Shown here piece after piece: positions 33,087 to 42,686 of a stretch of DNA of 64,000 bases. The notes under the pieces are model-generated. The model saw only the letters and a list, made by a program, of their open reading frames with translations, was not told where the DNA came from and ran no database searches. Every line of letters starts with the position of its first letter. Within the stretch, counting starts at the first letter, position 1. Source of the DNA: Rhizobium album (GTDB taxonomy: Bacteria; Pseudomonadota; Alphaproteobacteria; Rhizobiales; Rhizobiaceae); contig NZ_QFBC01000004.1 in the NCBI RefSeq assembly GCF_003122325.1, positions 372,001 to 436,000 of the forward strand. Reading direction: 5' to 3'. The translations under genes and the position numbers were made by a program.

Positions 33087-35834
33087 TTAGAGCGTCCGCG
33101 TGATATGTTCGACGCGGAAGCACTCGATGGTGTCGCCGGCGCGGATGTCTTCGTAGTTTTCGAAGGCCATGCCGCATTCCTGGCCGACCGGCACTTCCGA
33201 GACTTCGTCCTTGAAGCGCTTGAGGGTCTTGAGCTTGCCTTCGTGGATGACGACGTTGTCGCGCACGAGGCGAACGCCGGCACCACGCTCCACCTTGCCT
33301 TCGACGACGCGGCAACCCGCGACCTTGCCGACCTTGGTGATGTTGAACACCTCCAGGATCTCGGCATTGCCGAGGAAGGTTTCGCGACGCTCCGGCGAGA
33401 GCAGGCCGGACATCGCCGCCTTCACGTCATCCACCAGATCGTAGATGATGTTGTAGTAACGGATCTCGATGCCTTCGCGCTCGGCCAGCGAACGGGCCTG
33501 GCTGTTGGCACGGACGTTGAAGCCGATGATGGCGGCGCTGGATGCTTCGGCCAGCGAAATATCCGATTCCGTCACGCCGCCGACCGCCGAATGGACGATA
33601 CGGGCACGCACTTCGTCGGTGCCGAGCTTTTCGAGCGCGCCGGCGATGGCTTCGATCGAGCCCTGCACGTCGCCCTTGATCACCAGCGGGAATTCCTTCA
33701 CGCCGGAGGTCTGCAGCTGGCTCATCATCTGCTCGAGCGAACCGCGCGAACCGGACTGGCGGGCAGCCGCCTTGTCGCGGGCCAGACGCTGGCGATATTC
33801 GGAGATTTCACGCGCACGGCTTTCGTTCTCGACGACGGCGAACTTGTCGCCGGCTGCCGGGGTTCCCGAAAGACCGAGGACTTCGACCGGCATGGCCGGA
33901 CCGGCCTCCTTGACGTGTTCGCCCTTGTCGGTGACCAGCGCGCGCACACGGCCCCACTGATCGCCGGCAACGACGATCTGGCCCGGACGCAGCGTGCCCT
34001 TCTGGACGAGCACCGTCGCCACCGCACCGCGGCCGCGGTCGAGCTCGGCTTCGATGACCGTGCCTTCCGCCGTGCGGTTCGGGTTGGCGCGCAGGTCGAG
34101 GATTTCGGCCTGCAGCAGGATGGCTTCGAGCAGCTTGTCGAGGTTGGTGCCGTTCTTGGCCGAAACCTCGACGTCGAGCACTTCACCGCCCATGGATTCG
34201 ACAAAGACTTCGTGCTGCAGCAGCTGCGTGCGGACACGCTGGACGTCTGCCGTCGGCTTGTCGACCTTGTTGATCGCCACGATGATCGGCACGCCGGCCG
34301 CCTTGGCGTGGTTGATCGATTCGATCGTCTGCGGCATGACGCTGTCGTCGGCCGCAACCACGAGGATGGCGATGTCGGTGGCCTGGGCGCCACGGGCACG
34401 CATGGCGGTGAACGCCGCGTGGCCGGGGGTGTCGATGAAGGTGATCTTCTGGCCGTTCTGCTCCACCTGGTAGGCGCCGATATGCTGCGTGATGCCGCCG
34501 GCTTCGCCCGCCACGACGTTGGCATGGCGGATGGCGTCGAGCAGCGAGGTCTTGCCGTGGTCGACGTGACCCATGATGGTGACGACCGGAGGACGCGGCA
34601 CCATTTCGCCTTCGTCGTCGGCAACGTTGAAGATACCCTCTTCGACGTCGGATTCCGAAACGCGCTTGACGGTGTGGCCGAATTCGCCGGCGATCAGTTC
34701 AGCCAGGTCGGCGTCGATGACGTCGCCCGGCTTCATCATCTGGCCTTCCTTCATCAGGTACTTGATGACGTCGACGGCCCGCTCGGCCATACGCTGCGAC
34801 AGTTCCTGAATGGTAATGGTTTCCGGCAGGATGACTTCGCGCATGACCTTTTCGCGGGTTTCCTGCATCTGGCTGCGGCGGAATTTCTCCTGGCGGCGGC
34901 GCATGGCCGAAAGCGAACGCGTGCGCGTCCCGCCTTCGTCGTCGACGCTGGCGGCGGTCACCGTCAGCTTGCCGCGGCGGCGCTCGTCCTCGGTCTTGAC
35001 GCGGGTCGGCTTGGCCGGCTCGGGACGAACGACCTTGCCGCGGACCGGAGTACCGCCGCCACGGTTGGCGCCGCGGTTTTCTTCCTCTTCGGAATCCGGC
35101 TTGCGACGGTTGAGACCGGGCGCGGCAGGCGTTGCTGCCGGCGCGGAGGCCGGACGCGGCGCACCGCCCTGCGGCCGGCCGTCGGCACGGCGGGCAGTCG
35201 GCGTCACCGACGGCGCGGCCTTGGCCTGTATCTCGGCGGTAGCCGGAGCAGCCGGCGTGGCATTTTCCTGTGCGGACGCGGACGCAGCGGCAGCAGCCGC
35301 CTCTTCGGCGGCGCGGCGGACAGCTTCCTCGCGTTCGGCGACGGCGCGGGCTTCTTCCTCGGCGCGACGCTTGGCGTCCTCGAGATCGCGGGCCTGGGCT
35401 TCCTGCAGCGCGCGGCGGCGGGCTTCCATTTCGCCGGCGGACAGGCCGTGCAGCACGGCGCCGCCACGCGGACGATCACGGTCGCGATCCCTGTTGTCGC
35501 GGTCACGATCCTGGCGCTGCTGGTAACCCTGCTGCGGACGCTGCTGGTTCGGCTGGTGAATGCGCGTCGGCTGGGCCGACGGGGTGGCCGGGCGTGCCTG
35601 CACGGGCTGTGCTTCGGCAGGCTTGGCGGCAACCACCGGCGGTGCGCTCGGCGTTATCGGTTTTTCGTCTTCAGGGCGCATCGGGCGCCGCTTACGGGTT
35701 TCGACCACGACCGCTTTCGTGCGACCGCGGCCCATATCCTGACGCACCGTTCCCTGGCTGACGCCGGAGGGCTTCAGGGTGAGGGTCTTCTTGCCCGGTA
35801 CGCTGATTGTCTTGTCGTCGTTGTTGTCGGTCAT
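33087..35834 (-). CDS. infB: Translation initiation factor IF-2
   Basis: A 915-residue GTPase that brings initiator tRNA to the 30S subunit. The long N-terminal part (about 1-330) is basic/acidic and low complexity, with an Ala/Glu/Arg coiled-coil stretch ([20 protein letters not shown]), followed by the G domain with [30 protein letters not shown] and [10 protein letters not shown], then domains II-IV ([32 protein letters not shown]). ATG 35834 is preceded by GGAACGGA. The C-terminal domain ends VEHITRTL. Alphaproteobacterial IF-2 of this length is normal. Confidence 0.97.
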   Translation of the reverse strand: MTDNNDDKTISVPGKKTLTLKPSGVSQGTVRQDMGRGRTKAVVVETRKRRPMRPEDEKPITPSAPPVVAAKPAEAQPVQARPATPSAQPTRIHQPNQQRPQQGYQQRQDRDRDNRDRDRDRPRGGAVLHGLSAGEMEARRRALQEAQARDLEDAKRRAEEEARAVAEREEAVRRAAEEAAAAAASASAQENATPAAPATAEIQAKAAPSVTPTARRADGRPQGGAPRPASAPAATPAAPGLNRRKPDSEEEENRGANRGGGTPVRGKVVRPEPAKPTRVKTEDERRRGKLTVTAASVDDEGGTRTRSLSAMRRRQEKFRRSQMQETREKVMREVILPETITIQELSQRMAERAVDVIKYLMKEGQMMKPGDVIDADLAELIAGEFGHTVKRVSESDVEEGIFNVADDEGEMVPRPPVVTIMGHVDHGKTSLLDAIRHANVVAGEAGGITQHIGAYQVEQNGQKITFIDTPGHAAFTAMRARGAQATDIAILVVAADDSVMPQTIESINHAKAAGVPIIVAINKVDKPTADVQRVRTQLLQHEVFVESMGGEVLDVEVSAKNGTNLDKLLEAILLQAEILDLRANPNRTAEGTVIEAELDRGRGAVATVLVQKGTLRPGQIVVAGDQWGRVRALVTDKGEHVKEAGPAMPVEVLGLSGTPAAGDKFAVVENESRAREISEYRQRLARDKAAARQSGSRGSLEQMMSQLQTSGVKEFPLVIKGDVQGSIEAIAGALEKLGTDEVRARIVHSAVGGVTESDISLAEASSAAIIGFNVRANSQARSLAEREGIEIRYYNIIYDLVDDVKAAMSGLLSPERRETFLGNAEILEVFNITKVGKVAGCRVVEGKVERGAGVRLVRDNVVIHEGKLKTLKRFKDEVSEVPVGQECGMAFENYEDIRAGDTIECFRVEHITRTL

Positions 35835-35935
35835 TCCGTTCCGTTCCTTCGGACAGGAGCGGATGGCGACCCATCAACTCCCGTCGTTCAATTCCTGTAT
35901 CTCGATCCCGCGCCCGGCTCTTGCCGGTGACCGCG

Positions 35936-36625
35936 TCATTGCCTTTGCCGGCCAGCGCCGCCAGATGCCCGGGACTGACCGCCATTGCGGTACTGTTCGA
36001 GCAGGTTTGCGCGCTTCACTACACCCTCACCCGCCTGCCCTGCAAGCGCCGCGGCATGGATAAAAGCATTCTGGCCCATCAGGTCCTCCAATTCCGCATC
36101 GTTGAAGAAGCGAAACGAAGGTATTTCCTCCTCGGTCTCCATTCCGAGGTGCCAGGCCTTGCGGGCCTGGTCGATCTTTCTCACGCCGTCGTCAGCGGCG
36201 TCGAGCGAATGGAAGACGGCAAGCGCCTCCCCGGATCGCACGGCGGCATCGACCTTCATCGAGCCGATCACCAGTTGCCCCGCCTTGCGGGCGAGGTTCA
36301 TCATTCCGGTCAGCTGCTTGACGAGCAGCCTGTCGACCATGGCGCCGAGATCGCCCGACGCCTTGACATCCGCCTTCAGGGCGCGGGCGAAAAGCTTCTT
36401 CGCCACCGCCTTGTCGACCAGGGCGCGCTCGGCCTTCACCCAGCAGCCCCGCCCGGGAAGCTCACGCTTCAGGTCGGGCACCACCGCGCCATCCGGCGCG
36501 GCGACGAAACGGATCAGTGTTTCCGGCGTGCCGCTTTCGCGAGTGACGATGCACGTGCGACCGTTCATCTCTCCACCTGCAACGCCATCATCTCCCGGCA
36601 ACTCGTCCGATTGGGCCGCGTTCAT
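35936..36625 (-). CDS. YlxR-family (DUF448) RNA-binding protein
   Basis: A 229-residue protein with a YlxR domain near the N terminus (about 15-95, RTCIVTRESGTPETLIRFVA then LPGRGCWVKAER) and an L7Ae/L30e-like domain (about 110-200, LTGMMNLARKAGQLVIGSMK). YlxR (RnpM in Bacillus) binds RNase P RNA or nucleic acid; the fused second domain is common in alphaproteobacteria. ATG 36625 overlaps the nusA TGA by one base (TGATG), so translation is coupled; a GTG at 36628 is possible. Confidence 0.9.
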   Translation of the reverse strand: MNAAQSDELPGDDGVAGGEMNGRTCIVTRESGTPETLIRFVAAPDGAVVPDLKRELPGRGCWVKAERALVDKAVAKKLFARALKADVKASGDLGAMVDRLLVKQLTGMMNLARKAGQLVIGSMKVDAAVRSGEALAVFHSLDAADDGVRKIDQARKAWHLGMETEEEIPSFRFFNDAELEDLMGQNAFIHAAALAGQAGEGVVKRANLLEQYRNGGQSRASGGAGRQRQ

Positions 36626-38247
36626 CACGCGTCCTGCTCAGCGGCGTCACCGTCCTCAGCTTCTCCGGCTTCCTCGGCGGCCTGTTCGGCAGCCAGGTCC
36701 TCTTCGGTGATCCAGCCGGCGGCAAGGCGCGCCTGAACGATCATGTTCTCAGCCTCGACGCGCGATACGTCGAACTTCGAGAACAGGCCCTCGAACTTCT
36801 TCGTCTCGCCATCCTTGCGCTCCGACCAGCCGACGAGGTCGTCGGCCGCGCAGCCGGCAAAGTCTTCGACCGTCTTGATGCCGTCCTCGCCGAGCGCGAC
36901 CATCATCTGCGCCGTCATGCCGTCGATGGTGCGCAGTTCGTCGGCAACGCCGAGCGCCTTGCGCTTCTCGTCCATCTCGGCTTCGAGGCGGTCGAGGAAT
37001 TCACGGGCACGCGTCTGGATCTCGACGGCCGTGTCTTCGTCGAAACCGTCGATCGAGGAGATTTCGTCGAGATCGACGTAAGCCAGTTCCTCGACGGCGG
37101 CAAAACCTTCCGAAGCCAGCACCTGGCCGACCATCTCGTCGACGTCGAGCGCGTCCATGAACAGGTTGGTGCGCTCGTTGAATTCCTTCTGGCGGCGCTC
37201 GGACTCTTCCTGCTCCGTCATGATGTCGATATCCCAGCCGGTCAGCTGCGATGCGAGACGAACGTTCTGGCCGCGGCGGCCGATGGCAAGCGACAGCTGC
37301 TCGTCCGGCACCACGACTTCGATGCGCTCGGCATCCTCGTCGAGAACGACCTTGGAGACTTCCGCCGGCTGCAGGGCGTTGACGACGAAGTTCGCCGGCT
37401 CGTTGGACCACGGAATGATGTCGATCTTTTCGCCTTGCAGTTCGCCGACGACGGCCTGGACGCGGCTGCCGCGCATACCGACGCAGGCGCCGACCGGATC
37501 GATCGACGAGTCGTTGGAGATCACGGCGATCTTGGCACGCGAACCCGGATCGCGGGCAACCGACTTGATCTGGATGATGCCGTCGTAGATCTCGGGCACT
37601 TCCATGGTGAACAGCTTCACCATGAACTGCGGATGGGTACGCGACAGGAAGATCTGCGGGCCGCGCTGCTCGCGGCGGACGTCGTAGACGAAGGCGCGGA
37701 CGCGATCGCCGTAGCGCATGTTTTCGCGCGGGATCATCTCGTCGCGGCGGATGATGCCTTCGCCACGGCCGAGATCGACGATGACGTTGCCGTATTCGAC
37801 GCGCTTGACCGTGCCGTTGATGATTTCGCCGATGCGATCCTTGAATTCGTCGAACTGGCGGTCACGCTCGGCTTCGCGCACCTTCTGGACGATGACCTGC
37901 TTGGCGGACTGGGCAGCGATGCGGCCGAAATCCATCGGCGGCAGCGGATCGGCGATGAAGTCGCCGAGCTTGGCGTCCGGGTTGCGGTCGCGGGCAAGCT
38001 CCAGCGGGATCTGCGTCGAATAATCGTCGGCCTTTTCGACCACTTCCAGAAGACGCTGCAGGCGGATTTCGCCGGTCTTCGAGTTGATGTCGGCGCGGAT
38101 GTTCGATTCGGTACCGTAGCGGGAGCGGGCCGCCTTCTGGATGGCATCGGCCATTGCAGCGAGAACGATCTCCCGGTCGATCACCTTTTCGCGCGCCACA
38201 GCATCCGCGATCTGCAGAAGTTCTAGCCGGTTCGCACTGACTGCCAT
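36625..38247 (-). CDS. nusA: Transcription termination/antitermination protein NusA
   Basis: A 540-residue RNA polymerase-binding factor. Domains in order: N-terminal domain (about 1-125), S1 ([20 protein letters not shown]), two KH domains ([20 protein letters not shown] and [20 protein letters not shown]) and C-terminal HhH-type repeats ([20 protein letters not shown]), then an acidic tail. Start ATG 38247 ([20 protein letters not shown]) follows GGAGA; another ATG four codons upstream (38259) is less likely. It sits in the conserved order rimP-nusA-ylxR-infB. Confidence 0.96.
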   Translation of the reverse strand: MAVSANRLELLQIADAVAREKVIDREIVLAAMADAIQKAARSRYGTESNIRADINSKTGEIRLQRLLEVVEKADDYSTQIPLELARDRNPDAKLGDFIADPLPPMDFGRIAAQSAKQVIVQKVREAERDRQFDEFKDRIGEIINGTVKRVEYGNVIVDLGRGEGIIRRDEMIPRENMRYGDRVRAFVYDVRREQRGPQIFLSRTHPQFMVKLFTMEVPEIYDGIIQIKSVARDPGSRAKIAVISNDSSIDPVGACVGMRGSRVQAVVGELQGEKIDIIPWSNEPANFVVNALQPAEVSKVVLDEDAERIEVVVPDEQLSLAIGRRGQNVRLASQLTGWDIDIMTEQEESERRQKEFNERTNLFMDALDVDEMVGQVLASEGFAAVEELAYVDLDEISSIDGFDEDTAVEIQTRAREFLDRLEAEMDEKRKALGVADELRTIDGMTAQMMVALGEDGIKTVEDFAGCAADDLVGWSERKDGETKKFEGLFSKFDVSRVEAENMIVQARLAAGWITEEDLAAEQAAEEAGEAEDGDAAEQDA

Positions 38248-38293
38248 TTGGGTCTCCATGGTCTGAATTGAGTGTGCCCTCGCAAAGGGCTGT

Positions 38294-38908
38294 TTACTCG
38301 AAGGACTCGTCTTCTTCTTTTTCGTTCTGGTTCGCCGCCTGCGCCTTGGCCAGCTTGTCGGCCCGGAGCGCATCGCGAATGAGATCGTCGGTCAGGATAA
38401 GCTTGGCTTCTGCCAGCGCACTGAACGGAATGACGACCCGCGGCTCCTCGCCGTAAGCAACCTGATCACGCTCGAGCGTAAAACCGTCGGCATCGACATG
38501 AGCGATCTTGCCGCGGAACCGCTTGCGATTGTCGACCAGGATCGACGTCTCGCACTTGACGATGTGCCCGAGCCAGCGGGAGAAATCCGACTTGCGCACC
38601 ATCGGCCGGTCGATCCCAGGGGACGACATTTCAAGATGATACGCCTTATCGACCGGATCTTCCACATCCAAAACCGGTGAAATCGCCATGGACAGCGCTT
38701 CGCAGTCTTCGACGGTCATGGTGCCGTCGTTCTTTTCCGCCATGATCTGCAGCGTCAGGCCGTTCTGGTTGAGCAGGCGCACGCGCACCAGCTTGTACCC
38801 CATCGAGACGATCACCGGCTCGATGATTTCGGCGATGCGCAGGTCGACGCCGGTCTCGACGATCAGCCGCGGCTCCTGGTTTTCTTGCAGTTCGGTCATT
38901 TCCGACAA
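38294..38908 (-). CDS. rimP: Ribosome maturation factor RimP
   Basis: A 204-residue factor for 30S assembly. The N-terminal part has [20 protein letters not shown] and [20 protein letters not shown]; the middle has [20 protein letters not shown] and [20 protein letters not shown]. The start is taken as TTG 38908 because AGGAGG lies exactly seven bases upstream; the ATG at 38899 would leave the site 16 bases away, and longer frames to 39079 would cross a terminator hairpin. The C-terminal tail is charged ([12 protein letters not shown]). It is the first gene of the operon. Confidence 0.93.
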   Translation of the reverse strand: MSEMTELQENQEPRLIVETGVDLRIAEIIEPVIVSMGYKLVRVRLLNQNGLTLQIMAEKNDGTMTVEDCEALSMAISPVLDVEDPVDKAYHLEMSSPGIDRPMVRKSDFSRWLGHIVKCETSILVDNRKRFRGKIAHVDADGFTLERDQVAYGEEPRVVIPFSALAEAKLILTDDLIRDALRADKLAKAQAANQNEKEEDESFE

Positions 38909-39049
38909 TCGACGCCCTCCTGGCGTTCGGCCTCCGCCATCATCGGGATGGGACGGAACGCCGCTTGACATCTTCGCTCCACCGCAGGGTTGCCCGTCGA
39001 TTTCGGGCCTCGACATGCGGGACGGAACGATCGTTTCATGATCGCGGTA

Positions 39050-39083
39050 ATAAAAAAGAGCGGGTCCTCGCGGTCCCACTCTT
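39050..39083 (-). terminator. Intrinsic terminator between the transglycosylase and rimP genes
   Basis: On the minus strand AAGAGTGGG and CCCGCTCTT pair (one G-T wobble) around an ACCGCGAGGA loop region with a short inner stem, followed by TTTTTTATT. It lies about 65 bases after the transglycosylase stop and about 140 bases before the rimP start, so it ends the upstream transcript or acts as a rimP leader attenuator. Confidence 0.8.
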
Positions 39084-39145
39084 CATCTGTCGATCAAGAA
39101 TTTGAGACGCATATAGTCCGAAATGGTTCAAATTGCAAGAACTGC

Positions 39146-40384
39146 TTACCGAAGCGCCGATTTCAACGATTCATCGGGATAGCAACTCGGCTGCAAGCCG
39201 TTCTTCTGCTGCCAGTCGCCGAGCGACCGGCGGGTCTTGTATCCGGGCAGGCCGTCAACCTTGCCGACGTCGTAGCCCTTGGCCACCAGCGCCTTCTGCA
39301 TGGCAAGCACGTCGGAGCGCAACATCTTGCCGACGCTGCCCCATTCGGCCTTGAACGGGCCGGAGCCGAAGGCGATACGATCGGCAAGATTGCCGATGAA
39401 CAGGGCATAGAGGTCGGAATTGTTGTATTCCTTGATGACGTAGAAATTCGGCGAGACGATGAATTCCGGCCCGTGCCGGCCGGCCGGCAACAACATCATG
39501 CTTTCGGCCTTCGCTTCACCTGACGGGAACGCCTTGCCGGTGATACGCCTGATGCCGAGCGCGCTCCAGTCGCCGAGCGGTTTTGCGAGATCGGGACCTT
39601 CCTGGGCGCAGCTGACGCCGGCCGGGATCGTCACTTCGAACCCCCAGTCGCGGTTCGCCTTCCAGCCCTTTTTGGCAAGATAGTTGGCGATCGAGGCAAG
39701 GCTGTCCGGCACCGAGGTCCAGATGTTGCGATGGCCGTCGCCATCGAAATCGACGGCATATTTCAGGTAGCTGGTCGGCAGGAACTGCGGCTGGCCCATG
39801 GCACCGGCCCACGACCCCTTCATCTCGCCGGCCTTGACGTCGCCGCCGTCGATGATGTGCAGCGCGGCGATCAGCTCGCGGCGGAACAGATCCTTGCGCG
39901 TGGACATGAAGGCCTTGGTGGCCAGAACGTCGATAGCCGAGTAAGGAATGGCGGCGCGGCCAAAACCGCTTTCACGGCCCCAGATCGCCAGCACGACGGA
40001 ACCTGGCACGCCGTAGGTGCGCTCGATCTTCTTCAGCGTCGCGGCATGCGTCGCCGCCAGCGTCTTGCCCGAGGCGGCCAGCCCCTGCAGGCGTTTCTCG
40101 GAAAAGTAACTGGCCGGCGAGGAAAACTCGGCCTGGCTCTGCTTCTGCTCACCCTTGGGCTTTTCGCCCGGCGGCACGAGATCGGGCAGATCCCAGTTGA
40201 GTGTCACGCCGTCAAAGGCGGCCCTGATCGTCTGTTTCGAGACGCCGGATTTTTCCGCTTCAGGGGCGAGATCCCTGGCGATCCAGGCGCGGAACTGCTT
40301 TTCGATGGCGGCCTTGTCGGCCGCCATGGCCGGCAAGGGCAGGAAGACGGAAAGAACAAGCAGAACAACCAACGATATCCGCAT
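39146..40384 (-). CDS. Lytic murein transglycosylase, MltB/SltB3 type
   Basis: A 412-residue periplasmic enzyme that cleaves peptidoglycan glycosidic bonds with formation of 1,6-anhydro sugars. A signal peptide (MRISLVVLLVLSVFLPLPAM, cut near AMA-A) has no lipobox Cys. The catalytic glutamate is in AIWGRESGFGR (near residue 138), and the family block GSWAGAMGQPQFLPTSYLKY follows. A peptidoglycan-binding domain of three helices is at the C terminus (LAMQKALVAKGYDVGKVDGL). Fits the MltB/Slt70-like family 3 in length and order. Confidence 0.93.
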   Translation of the reverse strand: MRISLVVLLVLSVFLPLPAMAADKAAIEKQFRAWIARDLAPEAEKSGVSKQTIRAAFDGVTLNWDLPDLVPPGEKPKGEQKQSQAEFSSPASYFSEKRLQGLAASGKTLAATHAATLKKIERTYGVPGSVVLAIWGRESGFGRAAIPYSAIDVLATKAFMSTRKDLFRRELIAALHIIDGGDVKAGEMKGSWAGAMGQPQFLPTSYLKYAVDFDGDGHRNIWTSVPDSLASIANYLAKKGWKANRDWGFEVTIPAGVSCAQEGPDLAKPLGDWSALGIRRITGKAFPSGEAKAESMMLLPAGRHGPEFIVSPNFYVIKEYNNSDLYALFIGNLADRIAFGSGPFKAEWGSVGKMLRSDVLAMQKALVAKGYDVGKVDGLPGYKTRRSLGDWQQKNGLQPSCYPDESLKSALR

Positions 40385-40396
40385 GCGTTTCCTCCC

Positions 40397-41002
40397 CTAG
40401 ATGGCCGTGCGGGCGCGCAGCGCCGCCGTCAGCGTTCCCTCGTCGAGATAATCCAGTTCGCCGCCGACCGGGACACCGTGCGCCAGGCGGGTGATCTTGA
40501 CTTCCAGCCCGGCGAGCTGGTCGGTGATGTAATGGGCCGTCGTCTGGCCCTCGACGGTGGCGTTGACGGCGATGATGATTTCGCGCACGCCGCCTTCATG
40601 GACGCGGTCGATCAGGCCACGGATGTTGAGGTCATCGGGGCCGACGCCATCGAGCGGCGACAGCGTGCCGCCAAGCACGTGATAGGCGGCATTCATCGCG
40701 CCGGCGCGCTCCAGCGCCCAGAGATCGGCGACATCCTCGACGACGATGATCACCGACTGGTCGCGGCGAATATCGGTGCAGACGGTGCAGGGATCGATGG
40801 TATCGACATTGCCGCAGGTCGAGCAGACCTTCACCTTGTCGTAGGCATCGCCCATGGCATGCGCCAGCGGACCGAGAAGCTGGTCCTTCTTCTTCACCAG
40901 ATGCAGCGCCGCCCGGCGGGCGGAGCGCGGCCCCAGTCCCGGCACCTTGGCCAGCAACTGGATAAGTTTTTCGATTTCGGGACCTGTGACTCGCTTTGCC
41001 AT
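40397..41002 (-). CDS. recR: Recombination protein RecR
   Basis: A 201-residue DNA-binding protein of the RecFOR pathway. It has the HhH part [20 protein letters not shown], the zinc finger [16 protein letters not shown] and a Toprim domain with [14 protein letters not shown]. It loads RecA at gaps together with RecF (also in this window) and RecO. It normally sits beside dnaX and ybaB; here two other genes (MOSC, LysE) lie between. Confidence 0.96.
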   Translation of the reverse strand: MAKRVTGPEIEKLIQLLAKVPGLGPRSARRAALHLVKKKDQLLGPLAHAMGDAYDKVKVCSTCGNVDTIDPCTVCTDIRRDQSVIIVVEDVADLWALERAGAMNAAYHVLGGTLSPLDGVGPDDLNIRGLIDRVHEGGVREIIIAVNATVEGQTTAHYITDQLAGLEVKITRLAHGVPVGGELDYLDEGTLTAALRARTAI

Positions 41003-41060
41003 CCGGCGCTTTTATCCCATGTTTTCCCGTGAAGGAATCACCCTGACGAGAGTTTGACCG

Positions 41061-41672
41061 ATGAAAATCCTTGCCGTCTCGACCGGCACCGCACAACGGC
41101 TCGCCGGCAAGAACTACAAGACCGGCATCGAGAAGCACCCCGTCAACGGCCCGGTGCTGATTGATGCCGAGGGCCTGGTTGGCGACGCGATCTGCAACCG
41201 CAAGCATCACGGCGGTCCCGAGCAGGCGGTTTATGTCGAGGGGTCGCTGACGCTCGACTGGTGGGCCGCCGAACTTGGCCGGCCCATTCCGCCCGGCACG
41301 TTTGGCGAAAACCTCGTCATCGAGGCCATCGACAACCGGCTCGTCGCGGTCGGCGACCGGTTCGCTTTCGGCGACATCGTACTGGAGGCCACCTCGGCGC
41401 GTATCCCCTGCGCCACGTTCGCGGCGCATATGGACGACCCCGTTTTCGTGAAACGATATTTCAGGGCCGGGCGACCGGGCATCTATTGCCGTGTTCTGTC
41501 GGGTGGTGTCGTCCAGGCGGGCATGCCCGTCATCTATACGCCTTATGGCGGCGAAAAGGTGACGATGCCGGAACTGATGGAAACCTACGGCCGCATTCCC
41601 GCAGCCGATCATACCCGTTATCTCTCGGCGCCGATCAGCGCCAAGATCCGCAAGCTTCTGACGGCAGGCTGA
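41061..41672 (+). CDS. MOSC domain protein (YiiM-like)
   Basis: A 203-residue protein with a MOSC domain, a sulfur-carrier fold that shares ancestry with the C-terminal part of molybdenum cofactor sulfurase. Motifs include GLVGDAICNRKHHGGPEQAV, PPGTFGENLVIE and ATSARIPCATFAAHM, whose Cys is the conserved sulfur-carrying residue. The C terminus (PAADHTRYLSAPISAKIRKL) is the 3-alpha extension. Similar YiiM proteins reduce N-hydroxylated compounds with molybdenum cofactor. The stop codon is directly followed by the end of the convergent LysE gene. Confidence 0.9.
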   Translation: MKILAVSTGTAQRLAGKNYKTGIEKHPVNGPVLIDAEGLVGDAICNRKHHGGPEQAVYVEGSLTLDWWAAELGRPIPPGTFGENLVIEAIDNRLVAVGDRFAFGDIVLEATSARIPCATFAAHMDDPVFVKRYFRAGRPGIYCRVLSGGVVQAGMPVIYTPYGGEKVTMPELMETYGRIPAADHTRYLSAPISAKIRKLLTAG

Positions 41673-42284
41673 TCAGCGTGCGGCGATCGCCACCGCCGCC
41701 CCTGCCATGGCGCCGGCGCTGGCGCGGTTGGCAAACCGCACCGCACGCGGGCTCTTGAGGAACTGCCGCGCCTTGGCGGCGGTCGCCACCCAGACGAAAT
41801 CGACGACGACCAGCACCACCAGCATGGTCGCCACCAGTTCCACCCAGCCGACGAGCGTGACGCCGGCAAGATCGATGATCGACGGCAGCAGTGCCACGTA
41901 AAACATCATGATCTTCGGATTTCCGAGCGTCACCGTCAGGCCGGCGAAGAACAGTTTTGCGGCCGACGTCCGCTCCGGCAGGGCATCCTCGCTCATCGTC
42001 GCCGGCGCGAACCACATCTTCCAGGCGAGGTAGAGCAGATAGGCGACACCCAGCCACTTGATCGCCACGAAGACGACGTGGAAGGTTTCGGCAATCGTCG
42101 CCAGGCCGGCAACGGCAAAGGACAGCCAGACGGCTTCGCCGATCCACATCGCAGCGAGGAAGGGCAGCACGTCGCGGTAGCCCTTGGAGAGCACGCGGGC
42201 GACGAGCGCCGCAATGCTCGGCCCCGGCGAGCCGGCCGCCACCAGCAGCGCCCCGGCAAAAACAAGCAATGATGTCAGCGTCAT
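41673..42284 (-). CDS. LysE/RhtB-family amino-acid exporter
   Basis: A 203-residue inner-membrane protein with about six membrane segments. The N-terminal mark SLLVFAGALLVAAGSPGPSI (with SPGPS) followed by VLSKGYRDVLPFLAAMWIGE, and later VTLGNPKIMMFYVALLPSII with the conserved NPK, identify the family. It probably exports an amino acid or a derivative. The gene is monocistronic, on the same strand as recR and ybaB, so it interrupts the conserved dnaX-ybaB-recR order. Confidence 0.9.
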   Translation of the reverse strand: MTLTSLLVFAGALLVAAGSPGPSIAALVARVLSKGYRDVLPFLAAMWIGEAVWLSFAVAGLATIAETFHVVFVAIKWLGVAYLLYLAWKMWFAPATMSEDALPERTSAAKLFFAGLTVTLGNPKIMMFYVALLPSIIDLAGVTLVGWVELVATMLVVLVVVDFVWVATAAKARQFLKSPRAVRFANRASAGAMAGAAVAIAAR

Positions 42285-42341
42285 GATGGCCTCCCCGGCG
42301 TTGGCGGGAAGACTAGCATGGTTCTGGCGCAGCCAGAAAGA

Positions 42342-42665
42342 TCAGAACGGCAGCTTGAAACCGGGCGGGATCGGCAGGCCGGCGGTCAGCGCCTTGGTCT
42401 TTTCGGCGGTCATTGCCTCGGCCTTGCCCTTGGCATCCTTGTGGGCGGCGACGATCAGGTCTTCGAGGATCTCGGCTTCGTCTTCCTTGAACAGCGACGG
42501 GTCGATCTTGAGACCGAGCATTTCGCCCTTGCCGTTGAGTTTTACCGTCACGAGGCCGCCGCCGGACTTGCCTTCGACTTCCAGGGAGGCGATTTCCGCC
42601 TGCATCTGCTCCATCTTGGCCTGCATTTCCTTGACCTTGCCCATCATGCCCATGATGTCGCGCAT
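42342..42665 (-). CDS. ybaB: YbaB/EbfC nucleoid-associated protein
   Basis: A 107-residue DNA-binding protein that binds as a dimer, beginning [20 protein letters not shown] with [20 protein letters not shown] and [20 protein letters not shown]. It starts 21 bases after dnaX and is certainly co-transcribed with it. The gene order dnaX-ybaB is conserved across bacteria. Confidence 0.95.
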   Translation of the reverse strand: MRDIMGMMGKVKEMQAKMEQMQAEIASLEVEGKSGGGLVTVKLNGKGEMLGLKIDPSLFKEDEAEILEDLIVAAHKDAKGKAEAMTAEKTKALTAGLPIPPGFKLPF

Positions 42666-42686
42666 CGGTTTTCTCCTTTGAATTTT

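Noticed and set aside
33105-35930. A 941-codon plus-strand open frame antisense to infB
   Set aside because: Shadow of the high-GC infB gene, with Asp/His/Phe-rich sequence and no motifs.
39050-39083. Riboswitch in front of rimP
   Set aside because: The hairpin with T run fits a simple terminator of the upstream gene; no conserved ligand-binding fold was recognised.
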